The position numbers and the translations under genes are program-made. Below the pieces are notes generated by a model. It was not told the DNA's origin. It did no database searches and saw only the letters and a list, made by a program, of their open reading frames with translations. Positions 1 through 7,277 of a DNA stretch of 12,602 nt are shown one piece after another (within the stretch, counting starts at the first letter, position 1; the number at the start of each line of letters is the position of its first letter). The DNA is from Klebsiella pneumoniae (GTDB lineage Bacteria > Bacteroidota > Bacteroidia > Flavobacteriales > Flavobacteriaceae). Location of the stretch: positions 1 through 12,602 of the forward strand of contig CALPPA020000028.1 in NCBI GenBank assembly GCA_943325355.2, in the 5' to 3' direction.

Positions 1-381
1 AAATGGAATAATGATGTGAATTCTATAACTAATAAACTTAAGGATGCCAATTATTTTTCATTGGAAAAGAACGAAAATGCACAAAATTATTTTAATCCCG
101 ATAATGCCACAAAAACGATTCAAGTAGAAAAATTGATTCCTTTTGTAACCGAAAAACTAATGGATTTGAATGCCAACCCTAAAGGGAATCCTTACATTGG
201 ACAAGACCAAATAGGAGCTAATAAATTTATTATTAATAAAGTACAAATATTGAATCACCGTTGGATTATTGCAGATTTCAGTGATGGAGAATATTGGGGT
301 GAAGTTTTAATAAAGTATTTTGTCAATGATGACGAAACGGTTTCTTTTGAAACATTTCAGTCGTTGTTGTACCAGAAATAA
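1..381 (+). CDS. Hypothetical protein, 3' part of a gene entering from the left edge
   Basis: I do not recognise this family. The reading frame is open from base 1 (KWNNDV...) with no stop, so the gene almost certainly begins outside the window. The GTG at 16 is in frame but has no promoter or leader signal near it, so I do not treat it as the start. The visible 126 residues are soluble and mixed alpha/beta in character, with no membrane segment, cysteine or obvious catalytic motif. The C-terminal half (HRWIIADFSDGEYWGEVLIKYF) looks like strands of a compact beta-rich domain. The TAA stop lies 6 bp from the stop of the convergent hydrolase gene, with no terminator hairpin between them. That it is a real gene is fairly sure; its function is unknown. 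Confidence 0.6.
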   Translation, partial: KWNNDVNSITNKLKDANYFSLEKNENAQNYFNPDNATKTIQVEKLIPFVTEKLMDLNANPKGNPYIGQDQIGANKFIINKVQILNHRWIIADFSDGEYWGEVLIKYFVNDDETVSFETFQSLLYQK

Positions 382-387
382 GAGTGC

Positions 388-1041
388 TTAGTGGTCATTT
401 GAAAGTAACCAATTCTTAAAATCATAAAAATTTTGTGGAGAAACTCCGTGGCCTATTGGATATTCTTTGTAGGTCGTGTTTATTCCTAAATTTTCTAGAA
501 AAGGTTTTGCTTTTCGTCCCCATTCTACAGGAATAACTTGGTCAACTGTTCCATGGGAAGTGAATATTTTTAGGTTTGCAAATGAATTTTTTAAATAATT
601 TTCCTCTAGAATTTCTGGATTGATATAACCGCTCATCGCCACCACTCTTTGCACTTTTTCTGGATGCGAAAGTGCCACAGCATAACTCAAAATGGTACCT
701 TGACTAAAGCCAATTAAAGTAACGTTTTCTGAATCAATTGGATAATTTGCCTCTAATTCGTCAATGAATTGGGCAATTAAATCTCGAGAAGTTTTGGCTT
801 GTTCATTGTCGGAAAACTTATTTTGGTCGGCATCAAAATTTATGGCATACCAAGCATAACTGCCATATTGTAAATTGTAGGGTGCGCGAGCCGAAACAAT
901 ATAATATTCATCAGGAAGTTCTGAGGCAAAAGAAAATAAATCTTCTTCGTTGCTGCCGTAACCGTGAATCAATACTAAAAGTGGATTTTTATCGAGTTTT
1001 ATTTTGGGTTCTCTAATTTTATATTCTAAAGATATATTCAT
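388..1041 (-). CDS. Alpha/beta hydrolase, phospholipase/carboxylesterase family
   Basis: This is a cytoplasmic serine esterase of the family that includes the bacterial carboxylesterase/YpfH group; the natural substrate cannot be read from sequence. It has 217 residues, the usual size. The oxyanion-hole segment is LIHGYGSNEEDL (about 24-35). The nucleophile elbow is GFSQG with Ser113. The acid is Asp167 in SHGTVDQVIP and the base is His198 in PIGHGVS, so the triad is complete and correctly spaced. There is no signal peptide or membrane segment. The ATG at 1041 follows the stop of the DUF4870-like gene by 6 bp, so it is probably the last gene of the BatA / dihydroorotase-like / DUF4870 operon. 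The fold and class are secure. The role in the operon is unknown, and acyl-ester or thioester substrates are both possible. Confidence 0.88.
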   Translation of the reverse strand: MNISLEYKIREPKIKLDKNPLLVLIHGYGSNEEDLFSFASELPDEYYIVSARAPYNLQYGSYAWYAINFDADQNKFSDNEQAKTSRDLIAQFIDELEANYPIDSENVTLIGFSQGTILSYAVALSHPEKVQRVVAMSGYINPEILEENYLKNSFANLKIFTSHGTVDQVIPVEWGRKAKPFLENLGINTTYKEYPIGHGVSPQNFYDFKNWLLSNDH

Positions 1042-1047
1042 TTAGTA

Positions 1048-1374
1048 CTAGATATTTTTAAAAATTTTTTGAAATTGTTCTCCTAATAAAGGTATTGGTT
1101 TCATATGACCTTGCAATCCTCCAATAAATCCATAAATCCAAAGTATGAAGTAAAAAACATAAAAAGCAGAAGATATTATCCAACTATCAAAATAACCTAT
1201 AAAGTAACCGATTAAAAAAAACGAAACAAATATGCCGAGTGCCTGACGAATATGAAAAGCGGCAAACTCGTTTTTATTTTCTTGGTTCATAAAAATTGCC
1301 GCAATCGCACCAATAATGGTGATGTAACTAACAATTGCAATATTTTTTCCTTGTTTGATGCTGTTATTTTCCAT
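1048..1374 (-). CDS. Small DUF4870/Tic20-like membrane protein
   Basis: This 108-aa inner-membrane protein has three or four hydrophobic helices: about 12-29, 45-61, and a long stretch at 65-86 that may be one or two helices. Between the first two lies the polar motif FAAFHIRQALG (37-47). An F-H-x-R-Q-A-L-G loop after helix 1 is the hallmark I associate with the DUF4870/Tic20-like family, often annotated in Flavobacterium as an import-component protein. No enzyme motif is present and the function is not established. The start ATG at 1374 is the only sensible one. The gene sits 32 bp after the dihydroorotase-like gene and 6 bp before the hydrolase. A -7-like box (TAATTTTG, 1410-1417, minus strand) overlaps the end of the upstream gene and could give an extra internal promoter, but no -33 element accompanies it. 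Confidence 0.75.
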   Translation of the reverse strand: MENNSIKQGKNIAIVSYITIIGAIAAIFMNQENKNEFAAFHIRQALGIFVSFFLIGYFIGYFDSWIISSAFYVFYFILWIYGFIGGLQGHMKPIPLLGEQFQKIFKNI

Positions 1375-1406
1375 ATTTTTTGATTTAAACCTTTGAGATT
1401 TATTAA

Positions 1407-2657
1407 TTACAAAATTAATTTTCCCTGATTATAAATTCCATAAACTTTCCCTTTCATTTCTGTTCCAAGAAATGCAGAGTTTTTAGATTTTGACAAGATT
1501 TTTTCGTTCGTGAAAATACTTTTTCCTTCAGGATTGAATAAGCTAATGTTCGCTTTTTGACCTTCGGCAATGATTTGTGATTGAATTCCAAAAGGTATTT
1601 TTCCAGCAGTCAATTTTTCGATTACTTTTTCCAAAGGAAGAACAGTCAACAAAGCACCAAAAGCGCTATCTAAACCAATTGTACCGTCCTTTGCCAAATC
1701 AAATTCCATCTTTTTGTGTTCAATGTCAATAGGATTATGGTCGGTTGTAATCATATCAATCGTATTGTCTTGAATTCCGGCAAGCAATGCTTTTCTGTCA
1801 GTTTCTGTTCGCAAGGGTGGTGCAACTTTGCATCTGGTGTCAAAATTTTCCAATGTTGAATCGCTTAAGACCAAATGATGTACAGCCACACTACAAGTAA
1901 CCTTCAATCCTTTAGTTTTGGCTTCCTTGATTAATTTTACTGATTTTGCTGTTGAAATAGTTGGAATATGTAGTTTTCCACCTGTGTATTCCAGTAAAAA
2001 CAAGTTTCTGGCGATTTGTAATTCTTCGGCCAAGTTTGGTATTCCTTTCAGCCCCAATCGAGTTGAAACAATTCCTTCATTGGCAACACCATTTCCTTTG
2101 ATGTTGGAATCTTGGGCGAAAGCAATAACTAATCCATCAAAATCCTGTACATATTGCAAGGTTATTTTTAGCAAATTGGCATTGTCCAAACTGGTGTTGT
2201 AATCTCCAAAAGCTACTGCGCCGGCATTTTTCATATCGAATAATTCCGCCATATCTTTTCCTTCGCTTCCTTTGGTCAATGCACCAATTGGGAAAAGCTC
2301 AGTCGCAAAACCATTGGCTTTATTTTTTACGAAATTAATTTGCGATTGATTGTCAATAATCGGGTAGGAATTGGGTTGTAATGCAATCGCTGTGAAGCCG
2401 CTTTTTGCAGCAACATTCAATCCGTTTGCAATAGTTTCTCTATCTTCAAAACCAGGTTCTCCAAGCGAAACACTAGAGTCAAACCAACCTTGTGAAATGT
2501 GTAAATTGTCGAGTTTTACTTCGTTAGCATTATCCGTGTTGGGAAGCGAAGTTCCAATTTTATTGATACTGCCATCAACAATTAAAATATCAACGGTTTG
2601 ATTGTGAAAAGGACTTTCATAATCGATAATTTTGGCTTCTCGGATAATTGTGTTCAT
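1407..2657 (-). CDS. Dihydroorotase-like amidohydrolase with degenerate metal site (probable pseudoenzyme)
   Basis: The 416-aa sequence aligns by eye along its whole length with class I dihydroorotases (PyrC, amidohydrolase superfamily), which close the pyrimidine ring from carbamoyl aspartate. The landmarks remain: EPGFEDRETI (67-76), QPNSYP (94-99), HH (260-261), CKVAPPLRTE (276-285) and TTDHNP (304-309). The metal ligands are mostly gone. The DxHxH motif reads DSSVS (60-64), so both histidines are serines, and the following substrate arginine is Gly66. The HxED-type histidine is Phe180 in AFAQD. The second histidine of HxxH is Thr233 in LHIPTIST. Only Asp306 and the HH pair survive. By family knowledge this should abolish catalysis, as in the inactive PyrC-like partners of some aspartate transcarbamoylases. 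The frame is intact with no decay, so a structural or altered role is likely. It lies 29 bp after the BatA gene. Confidence 0.85.
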   Translation of the reverse strand: MNTIIREAKIIDYESPFHNQTVDILIVDGSINKIGTSLPNTDNANEVKLDNLHISQGWFDSSVSLGEPGFEDRETIANGLNVAAKSGFTAIALQPNSYPIIDNQSQINFVKNKANGFATELFPIGALTKGSEGKDMAELFDMKNAGAVAFGDYNTSLDNANLLKITLQYVQDFDGLVIAFAQDSNIKGNGVANEGIVSTRLGLKGIPNLAEELQIARNLFLLEYTGGKLHIPTISTAKSVKLIKEAKTKGLKVTCSVAVHHLVLSDSTLENFDTRCKVAPPLRTETDRKALLAGIQDNTIDMITTDHNPIDIEHKKMEFDLAKDGTIGLDSAFGALLTVLPLEKVIEKLTAGKIPFGIQSQIIAEGQKANISLFNPEGKSIFTNEKILSKSKNSAFLGTEMKGKVYGIYNQGKLIL

Positions 2658-2687
2658 AATAATTATTTAATTATTTGAATTTCGTTT

Positions 2688-4628
2688 TTACTTTACGAAT
2701 CGTATAATTGCCATTTCGGTTACTAGAAAAAGCAATGCAAATATAACAAACCATTTCCAAATTTGACTGTCAGTTCGGTCGGTTTGTAAGCTATCAAAAA
2801 CTGTTTCAATAGAATCGATGGTTTTATAATCCGAAAGGATATCTTTATTAGCTTGAGCCAAATCACTTTCGGTTCTATTATTGTTGAAACTTATGTTTTG
2901 CAAACGTTCATTTTGACTGTAAATTCCAAAATTCCCGGCTTGGACCGGAAAATCGTTGAAAGTCAATTTTACTTTGTTATTCAAGATTTGTTGTATTGGA
3001 ATAAAGGTTTCGGTCTCATTTTTAACATTCAAAATTTCATCTTTTGATAAAGTGGCGTCAACCAAAATTGGATTATTTGTCCCAATTGTTATTGCATTCA
3101 CACCATTGTTTTGACTATTGACACCCATTTTGTAAAACGTGGGAACAATCAAAGGCGATTGTTGAAAATTAGAATTATCAAGATTAATTGGAGCCGTGAA
3201 AATATAAACAGACGATCCCGAAGTGTCGGGAGGTTTGTTGATGGAAATCAAAAAAGCAGTTTGGTCTTCGTAATACAAAGCTGCTGGATTGGAACCCACT
3301 ATTCCAAAAGAAGTTTTTGTCTTTGGATATTGAAAATTATTGATTTTATTTTCGAAAACACCACTAAACAACGGATCATTAAAGTTGATTTTAGTGACCA
3401 ATTTTTCCTTGTTTTCCAAAGATTTCAATTGGATATTTCCAAAGATTTTTAAAAACGGATTGATATTCGCTGTTGAAGTCTTCGCAGATGGAATAAGAAC
3501 TAGGTTTCCACCTTTTTCTACAAATGATTTCAAAGTGGTTTGCAAGGCTTGCGGAATTTCATCGAGTTCGTTCAATACAATAGAATTTTGTTTTTCGAGT
3601 GCATTGTAATCCAAAGTTTCTATCGAAAAATTGTTGAAATTGAATTCGTCATTAGTGTAAATTCGAGACAAAAAGTTCGATTTTTCGGATATTCCAATGC
3701 TGATTACATTGTTTTTTTTAGGTTTAGAAATGCTGAAATACAAGTTGTTGTCGTATTCTAATCCGTTGTCGGTAATTGAAGCGTAACCGTGGAAATCCTT
3801 TTTCGGAATGGTGAAATAAATTGTTTTGTCTTTGGTTTTCAGCTTTGTTAAAGTCTTAGCAATCAGATTGTTTTGATTGTACAAAGCCACTGGGATCTGT
3901 TTGTCTTTTTCGCCAAAAGCAGATAATTTCAGCCCAATTTCATAGAAATCGTCCAGAGTTTGATGAATAAAAACGCTGTCAATCGAAGTGTTGTTTTCCT
4001 GTTCCGCTTCTGGAACAATGAAATAGGTATTAAAATCGCTGTCAATGCTTTTCAATTGTTTGGGTTCTAAACCAACAGCATCGGTTATCACGACAACATC
4101 TTTGTTGAAAACTGATTTTCTAGATTTTATTTTTGCCATCGCACTTTCTAATTGGAAGGGCAAAGCACTGTATTTAAGGTTTTGTAATTCGGTTCGAATG
4201 GATTTGATATCTGTATTCCAAAAGGTTTCGGAATTCGTAATCAAGGAAAAAGTTTGGTTTTCGGGCGTATGTTCGAGTAATTCCTGAACGGCTCTTTTTA
4301 ATAATTCTCCTTTTTGGCCTTTGGCTTGCATCGAAAAGGAATTGTCCAAAACGATATACATTTCGTTCGAACTATTTTTGGTGTCTTTGGCTTTAAAAAA
4401 AGGTTGTGCAAAAGCAATAATGAGGCAAGTTAGCAAAAGCAAACGAGTGGCTAAAAGCAGCCATTTTTTAATCTTGGAGCTCTTTCTGGTTTGGATGGAA
4501 AGCTCCTTCAGTAAACGAACATTCGTGAAATATTCCTTTTTGAAACGACGCAATTGAAACAAATGAACCAGAATTGGTATAACCAATAAGAAAAGAAAAT
4601 AGAGGATTTCTGGATGTTTGAACTGCAT
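2688..4628 (-). CDS. BatA/VWA-domain membrane protein
   Basis: This 646-aa protein has the typical Bacteroidota BatA (aerotolerance regulator N-terminal) layout. Two N-terminal membrane helices (about 6-24 and 56-75) are separated by the conserved basic link HLFQLRRFKKEYFTNVRLL (22-40). A von Willebrand A-like domain follows, with the metal-ion site LDNSFSM (D95, S97, S99) and a later VVVITDAV strand (178-185). The middle contains a Rossmann-like segment, IVLNELDEIPQALQTTLKSF, then EKGGNLVLIPSA (350-382), resembling the amidotransferase-like domain of such proteins. A C-terminal helix (624-642) anchors the end. The bulk between residues 76 and 623 is therefore probably periplasmic, between anchors, although topology is inferred. 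The family is linked to oxygen tolerance and envelope functions in Bacteroides, but its mechanism is unclear. It is the first gene of a four-gene operon. Its -7 box ends only 4 bp before the ATG. Confidence 0.87.
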   Translation of the reverse strand: MQFKHPEILYFLFLLVIPILVHLFQLRRFKKEYFTNVRLLKELSIQTRKSSKIKKWLLLATRLLLLTCLIIAFAQPFFKAKDTKNSSNEMYIVLDNSFSMQAKGQKGELLKRAVQELLEHTPENQTFSLITNSETFWNTDIKSIRTELQNLKYSALPFQLESAMAKIKSRKSVFNKDVVVITDAVGLEPKQLKSIDSDFNTYFIVPEAEQENNTSIDSVFIHQTLDDFYEIGLKLSAFGEKDKQIPVALYNQNNLIAKTLTKLKTKDKTIYFTIPKKDFHGYASITDNGLEYDNNLYFSISKPKKNNVISIGISEKSNFLSRIYTNDEFNFNNFSIETLDYNALEKQNSIVLNELDEIPQALQTTLKSFVEKGGNLVLIPSAKTSTANINPFLKIFGNIQLKSLENKEKLVTKINFNDPLFSGVFENKINNFQYPKTKTSFGIVGSNPAALYYEDQTAFLISINKPPDTSGSSVYIFTAPINLDNSNFQQSPLIVPTFYKMGVNSQNNGVNAITIGTNNPILVDATLSKDEILNVKNETETFIPIQQILNNKVKLTFNDFPVQAGNFGIYSQNERLQNISFNNNRTESDLAQANKDILSDYKTIDSIETVFDSLQTDRTDSQIWKWFVIFALLFLVTEMAIIRFVK

Positions 4629-4632
4629 TTTT

Positions 4633-4640
4633 CAAAGATA
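4633..4640 (-). promoter_or_regulatory. -7 promoter box of the BatA operon (TATCTTTG)
   Basis: Read on the minus strand, the sequence is TATCTTTG, an exact match to the Bacteroidota -7 consensus TAnnTTTG. Only four bases (AAAA) separate it from the ATG of the BatA gene. Transcription would therefore begin at or within a base or two of the start codon. A proper TTG -33 element is not present at 17-23 bp. Confidence 0.5.
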
Positions 4641-4695
4641 GTATTTTGATTTTATATTTCAGAAACTTGATTTCAGATTTTGTTGGAAATTAGAT

Positions 4696-4703
4696 TATAT
4701 TTG
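4696..4703 (+). promoter_or_regulatory. -7 promoter box of the lactonase gene (TATATTTG)
   Basis: TATATTTG matches TAnnTTTG and lies 49 bp upstream of the lactonase ATG, giving a leader of roughly 40-45 nt. TTG triplets upstream (4667-4669, 4683-4685) are outside the usual 17-23 bp spacing, so the -33 element is not convincing. With the BatA -7 box 55 bp away, this is a divergent promoter region. Confidence 0.5.
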
Positions 4704-4752
4704 AGGGATAAATTTTATATTCATTACAAACACTTTTAGAAATTATACAATT

Positions 4753-5865
4753 ATGAAAAACATTTATGCAATACTTCTTTCTATTTTTACTCTATTTACA
4801 ATCCAATCACAGGAAAACAAATTCAACTTAATTGTTGGAACATACACCAAAAGTTGCGAAAGCAAAGGTATTTATGTTTACGAATTCGATTCGAACACAG
4901 GCAATTTTAAACTAAAAAATAATACCGAAAACATTTTAAATCCTAGTTATTTAACGGTTTCAAAAGACAATAAATTTGTCTATTCAGTTAGTGAAAATGA
5001 TAAAAAAAGTTCAGTTAGTGCTTTTGGATTTAATTCGAAAAGTGGAAAATTGGATTTTATGAATTTTCAACATCCAAAAGGTTTGAATCCTTGTTACATT
5101 ATTAATGACGATATGAACGTAATTACAGCCAATTATTCTAGTGGCAATATTTCGGTTTTGAGTAAAAATACTGACGGAAGTATTGGCGAAGTGAATCAAG
5201 TAGTGCTGCATACCGGTAAGAGCATCAATGCCAAAAGACAAGAAGCTCCTCACGCTCATATAGTGTATTTTTCGCCAGATAAAAAATATGTTTTGGCTAA
5301 CGATTTAGGAACCGACAAAGTGTATTCATATCATTACAATCCAAATTCCCCAACAGAAGTTTTAAAACTTAAAAGTGCTTTTGACCTTAAACCAGGAAGT
5401 GGACCACGTCATTTAATATTCAGCAAAAACGGAAAACAAGTTTATGTTTTACAAGAATTGGATGGGACAATAACCTCATTTGGTTATGCAAATGGATTAT
5501 TAGAAAAACTAAGCGAAACAACAGTGGTCGCCTCAGACTTTAAAGGAGATATTGGAGCAGCCGACATTCATATTTCGCCAGATGGGAAGTTTTTATACGC
5601 CACCAATCGAGGAACGGCCAATGATATTTCGGCTTTCAAAATTTTGAAAAACGGAAAATTGGAATTCGTGCAAAGAACGAGCACTTTGGGAAAAGGCCCT
5701 CGAAATTTTAATATTGACCCAACAGGGAATTTTCTTTTGGTCGGACATCAATATACCAATGATATTGTAATTTTCAAAAGAGACAAAAAAACAGGAAGTC
5801 TCACTAATACTGGGAAAAAGATAGATTTGTGTTCGCCAGTTTGCTTGGTATTTACGAAGATTTAA
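4753..5865 (+). CDS. Exported lactonase-family beta-propeller (6-phosphogluconolactonase-like)
   Basis: This 370-aa protein belongs to the YbhE/Pgl-type seven-bladed beta-propeller lactonase family (PF10282). Repeated blade motifs are visible: YLTVSKDNKFVYSVS, HIVYFSPDKKYVLAND, HLIFSKNGKQVYVLQE, DIHISPDGKFLYATNR and NIDPTGNFLLVGH. Residues that line up with E. coli Pgl are H167 and H169 in PHAH, GPRH (217-220), E235, DIH (271-273), R286 and GPRNFN (315-320). Unlike cytoplasmic Pgl, it begins with a signal peptide: MKNIYAILLSIFTLFTIQSQ, a basic N-terminus, a hydrophobic core and likely cleavage near residue 20. It should therefore act in the periplasm or outside. A pentose-phosphate role is thus doubtful; hydrolysis of a sugar lactone from outside, or another lactone, fits better. 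It is monocistronic, divergent from the BatA operon and convergent with the helicase. Confidence 0.88.
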   Translation: MKNIYAILLSIFTLFTIQSQENKFNLIVGTYTKSCESKGIYVYEFDSNTGNFKLKNNTENILNPSYLTVSKDNKFVYSVSENDKKSSVSAFGFNSKSGKLDFMNFQHPKGLNPCYIINDDMNVITANYSSGNISVLSKNTDGSIGEVNQVVLHTGKSINAKRQEAPHAHIVYFSPDKKYVLANDLGTDKVYSYHYNPNSPTEVLKLKSAFDLKPGSGPRHLIFSKNGKQVYVLQELDGTITSFGYANGLLEKLSETTVVASDFKGDIGAADIHISPDGKFLYATNRGTANDISAFKILKNGKLEFVQRTSTLGKGPRNFNIDPTGNFLLVGHQYTNDIVIFKRDKKTGSLTNTGKKIDLCSPVCLVFTKI

Positions 5866-5875
5866 GTTTAAGTAA

Positions 5876-5890
5876 TCAGTTCTCAACTGA
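5876..5890. terminator. Small hairpin between convergent lactonase and helicase genes
   Basis: A perfect 6-bp inverted repeat, TCAGTT and AACTGA, flanks a 3-nt loop (CTC) in the 35-bp gap between the two stop codons. It could act as a weak bidirectional terminator. Neither side has a real U-tract: on the minus strand the stem is followed by TTACTTAAACTTAAA, and on the plus strand by CCACTGACC. The call is tentative. Confidence 0.3.
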
Positions 5891-5905
5891 CCACTGACCA
5901 CTATT
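5885..5905. repeat. Heptamer tandem repeat (AACTGAC-like, three units)
   Basis: The units are AACTGAC (5885-5891), CACTGAC (5892-5898) and a degenerate CACTATT (5899-5905). The repeat shares its first unit with the arm of the adjacent hairpin and runs over the stop codon of the helicase gene (TAG, 5901-5903 on the minus strand). Confidence 0.45.
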
Positions 5906-7250
5906 TCTTATCCTTGCGTTTCTTAGCTTGATTTTTCAACATATTTCTATTGACAGAACCGTGTGTTTTTTTCTTGGTTACACCTGGGCCTCCAAGATTG
6001 ACTTTTTTATTCTTTTTACTTTTCTCTTGAAAAGCGCCCTCACCTTCTAATTTCACTTTTTTCATTAAGAATTTAACTGGTTGACGGTCTTTTTCAGGTT
6101 CGATTAGTTTTAAGGAGATTTCAACAGTTTCTGGAAAAGGCTCAACGGATAATTCCATATCCATCAATAGTTCAATCGCAAATTTGAATTCTTCTTCACG
6201 AGGCGCAATAAAACTGATGGCCGTTCCTGTAGCATCGGCACGACCGGTTCTACCAATACGGTGCATATACAATTCAGGAAGTTCGGGCATTTCAAAGTTG
6301 ATAACGTGGGTAATATTCGAAATATCCAAACCTCTCGCCATAATATCGGTGGTGATTAGTCCACGAAGATTGCCTTCTTGAAATTCAGCCATTGTGCTCA
6401 AACGATAATTTTGGGACTTATTGGAGTGAATAACACCAAATTGACCCTCAAAATCTTCCTCGATTTGAGTGTGAACCATATCCGAAATCTTCTTGTTATT
6501 AACAAAAACCAAAACACGACTCATATCTTCATTGGTCTGTAACAAGTGTTTCAGCAAATTAATTTTGGTATTGAAGTTGGGAACGCTATACGTAATTTGC
6601 GTGATGTTTTCCAATGGAGTTCCTGATGCCGAAAGCGTAACTTCTTCAGGATAATCAAAGTAGTCGTTTAAAACTTTATCTACTTCATCCGTCATTGTGG
6701 CCGAAAATAGAATGTTCTGACGTTTTTTAGGCATCATCGCCAAAATCGCGGTCAATTGGGTTCGGAAACCTAAATTGAGCATTTCATCAAATTCGTCGAT
6801 GACCAATTTTTGCATATCTTCAAAACGAATGACATTGTCTAAGGTTAAATCCATCACACGTCCCGGAGTTCCAACAAGAATGTCACAACCTTGATAAACA
6901 GTTGTTTTTTGAGTATTGATGTTGACGCCTCCAAAAATACCAACGGTACGAACCGACATGTATTGGGTCAGTTTTTCTACTTCTTCCACGACTTGAACTA
7001 CAAGCTCACGCGTTGGAACCAGAATTACTATTTTGGGAGTATGACCCGGTGTGAATTTGTATAGTTTTAATAGCGGCAATAAATAAGCGAAGGTTTTACC
7101 CGTTCCAGTTTGCGCAATTCCCATCATATCTCGTCCTGACATAATCACGGAAAAAGTTTTTTCCTGAATGGGAGTTGGTGTGATAAATCCTAAATCATCG
7201 ATTGCTTTTTGTACTGATTTGGGAAGATTGAATTGTTCGAAAGTGGTCAT
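5901..7250 (-). CDS. DEAD-box RNA helicase (RhlE/CsdA-like)
   Basis: This 449-aa cytoplasmic ATP-dependent RNA helicase probably acts in RNA unfolding, ribosome assembly or RNA turnover. All helicase motifs are present in order: Q motif FITPTPIQ (22-29), motif I AQTGTGKT (46-53), Ia PTREL (79-83), GG (107-108), Ib TPGR (128-131), motif II DEFD (152-155), motif III SAT (183-185), motif IV VLVFVNN (246-252), motif V ARGLDI (305-310) and motif VI HRIGRTGR (330-337). Motif II reads DEFD rather than DEAD; the catalytic D-E and last D are kept. A lysine-rich tail (about 396-449) follows the core and is likely an RNA-binding extension. The start ATG at 7250 is set by the Q-motif distance and by a -7 box 17 bp upstream. 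It is convergent with the lactonase. Confidence 0.95.
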   Translation of the reverse strand: MTTFEQFNLPKSVQKAIDDLGFITPTPIQEKTFSVIMSGRDMMGIAQTGTGKTFAYLLPLLKLYKFTPGHTPKIVILVPTRELVVQVVEEVEKLTQYMSVRTVGIFGGVNINTQKTTVYQGCDILVGTPGRVMDLTLDNVIRFEDMQKLVIDEFDEMLNLGFRTQLTAILAMMPKKRQNILFSATMTDEVDKVLNDYFDYPEEVTLSASGTPLENITQITYSVPNFNTKINLLKHLLQTNEDMSRVLVFVNNKKISDMVHTQIEEDFEGQFGVIHSNKSQNYRLSTMAEFQEGNLRGLITTDIMARGLDISNITHVINFEMPELPELYMHRIGRTGRADATGTAISFIAPREEEFKFAIELLMDMELSVEPFPETVEISLKLIEPEKDRQPVKFLMKKVKLEGEGAFQEKSKKNKKVNLGGPGVTKKKTHGSVNRNMLKNQAKKRKDKK

Positions 7251-7267
7251 AAAACGTAAATTTTGTG

Positions 7268-7275
7268 CAAAGGTA
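7268..7275 (-). promoter_or_regulatory. -7 promoter box of the helicase gene (TACCTTTG)
   Basis: On the minus strand this reads TACCTTTG, matching TAnnTTTG, 17 bp before the helicase ATG. The predicted leader is only about 10-14 nt. No TTG is visible at the expected -33 spacing. The position shows that the helicase can be transcribed independently of the CHAD gene upstream. Confidence 0.5.
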
Positions 7276-7277
7276 CG

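Noticed and set aside
1410..1417. TAATTTTG box (minus strand) ahead of the DUF4870-like gene as an independent promoter
   Set aside because: It fits TAnnTTTG but lies in AT-rich coding sequence with no -33 TTG; chance matches are common at this base composition, so I mention it only in the gene entry.
2853..4557. Several plus-strand open frames of 64-113 codons inside the BatA gene
   Set aside because: They are antisense shadows of a long, clearly coding frame, overlap one another and resemble no protein family.
5593..5901. Minus-strand open frame over the 3' end of the lactonase
   Set aside because: The lactonase frame shows conserved family motifs throughout, and the antisense product has none.
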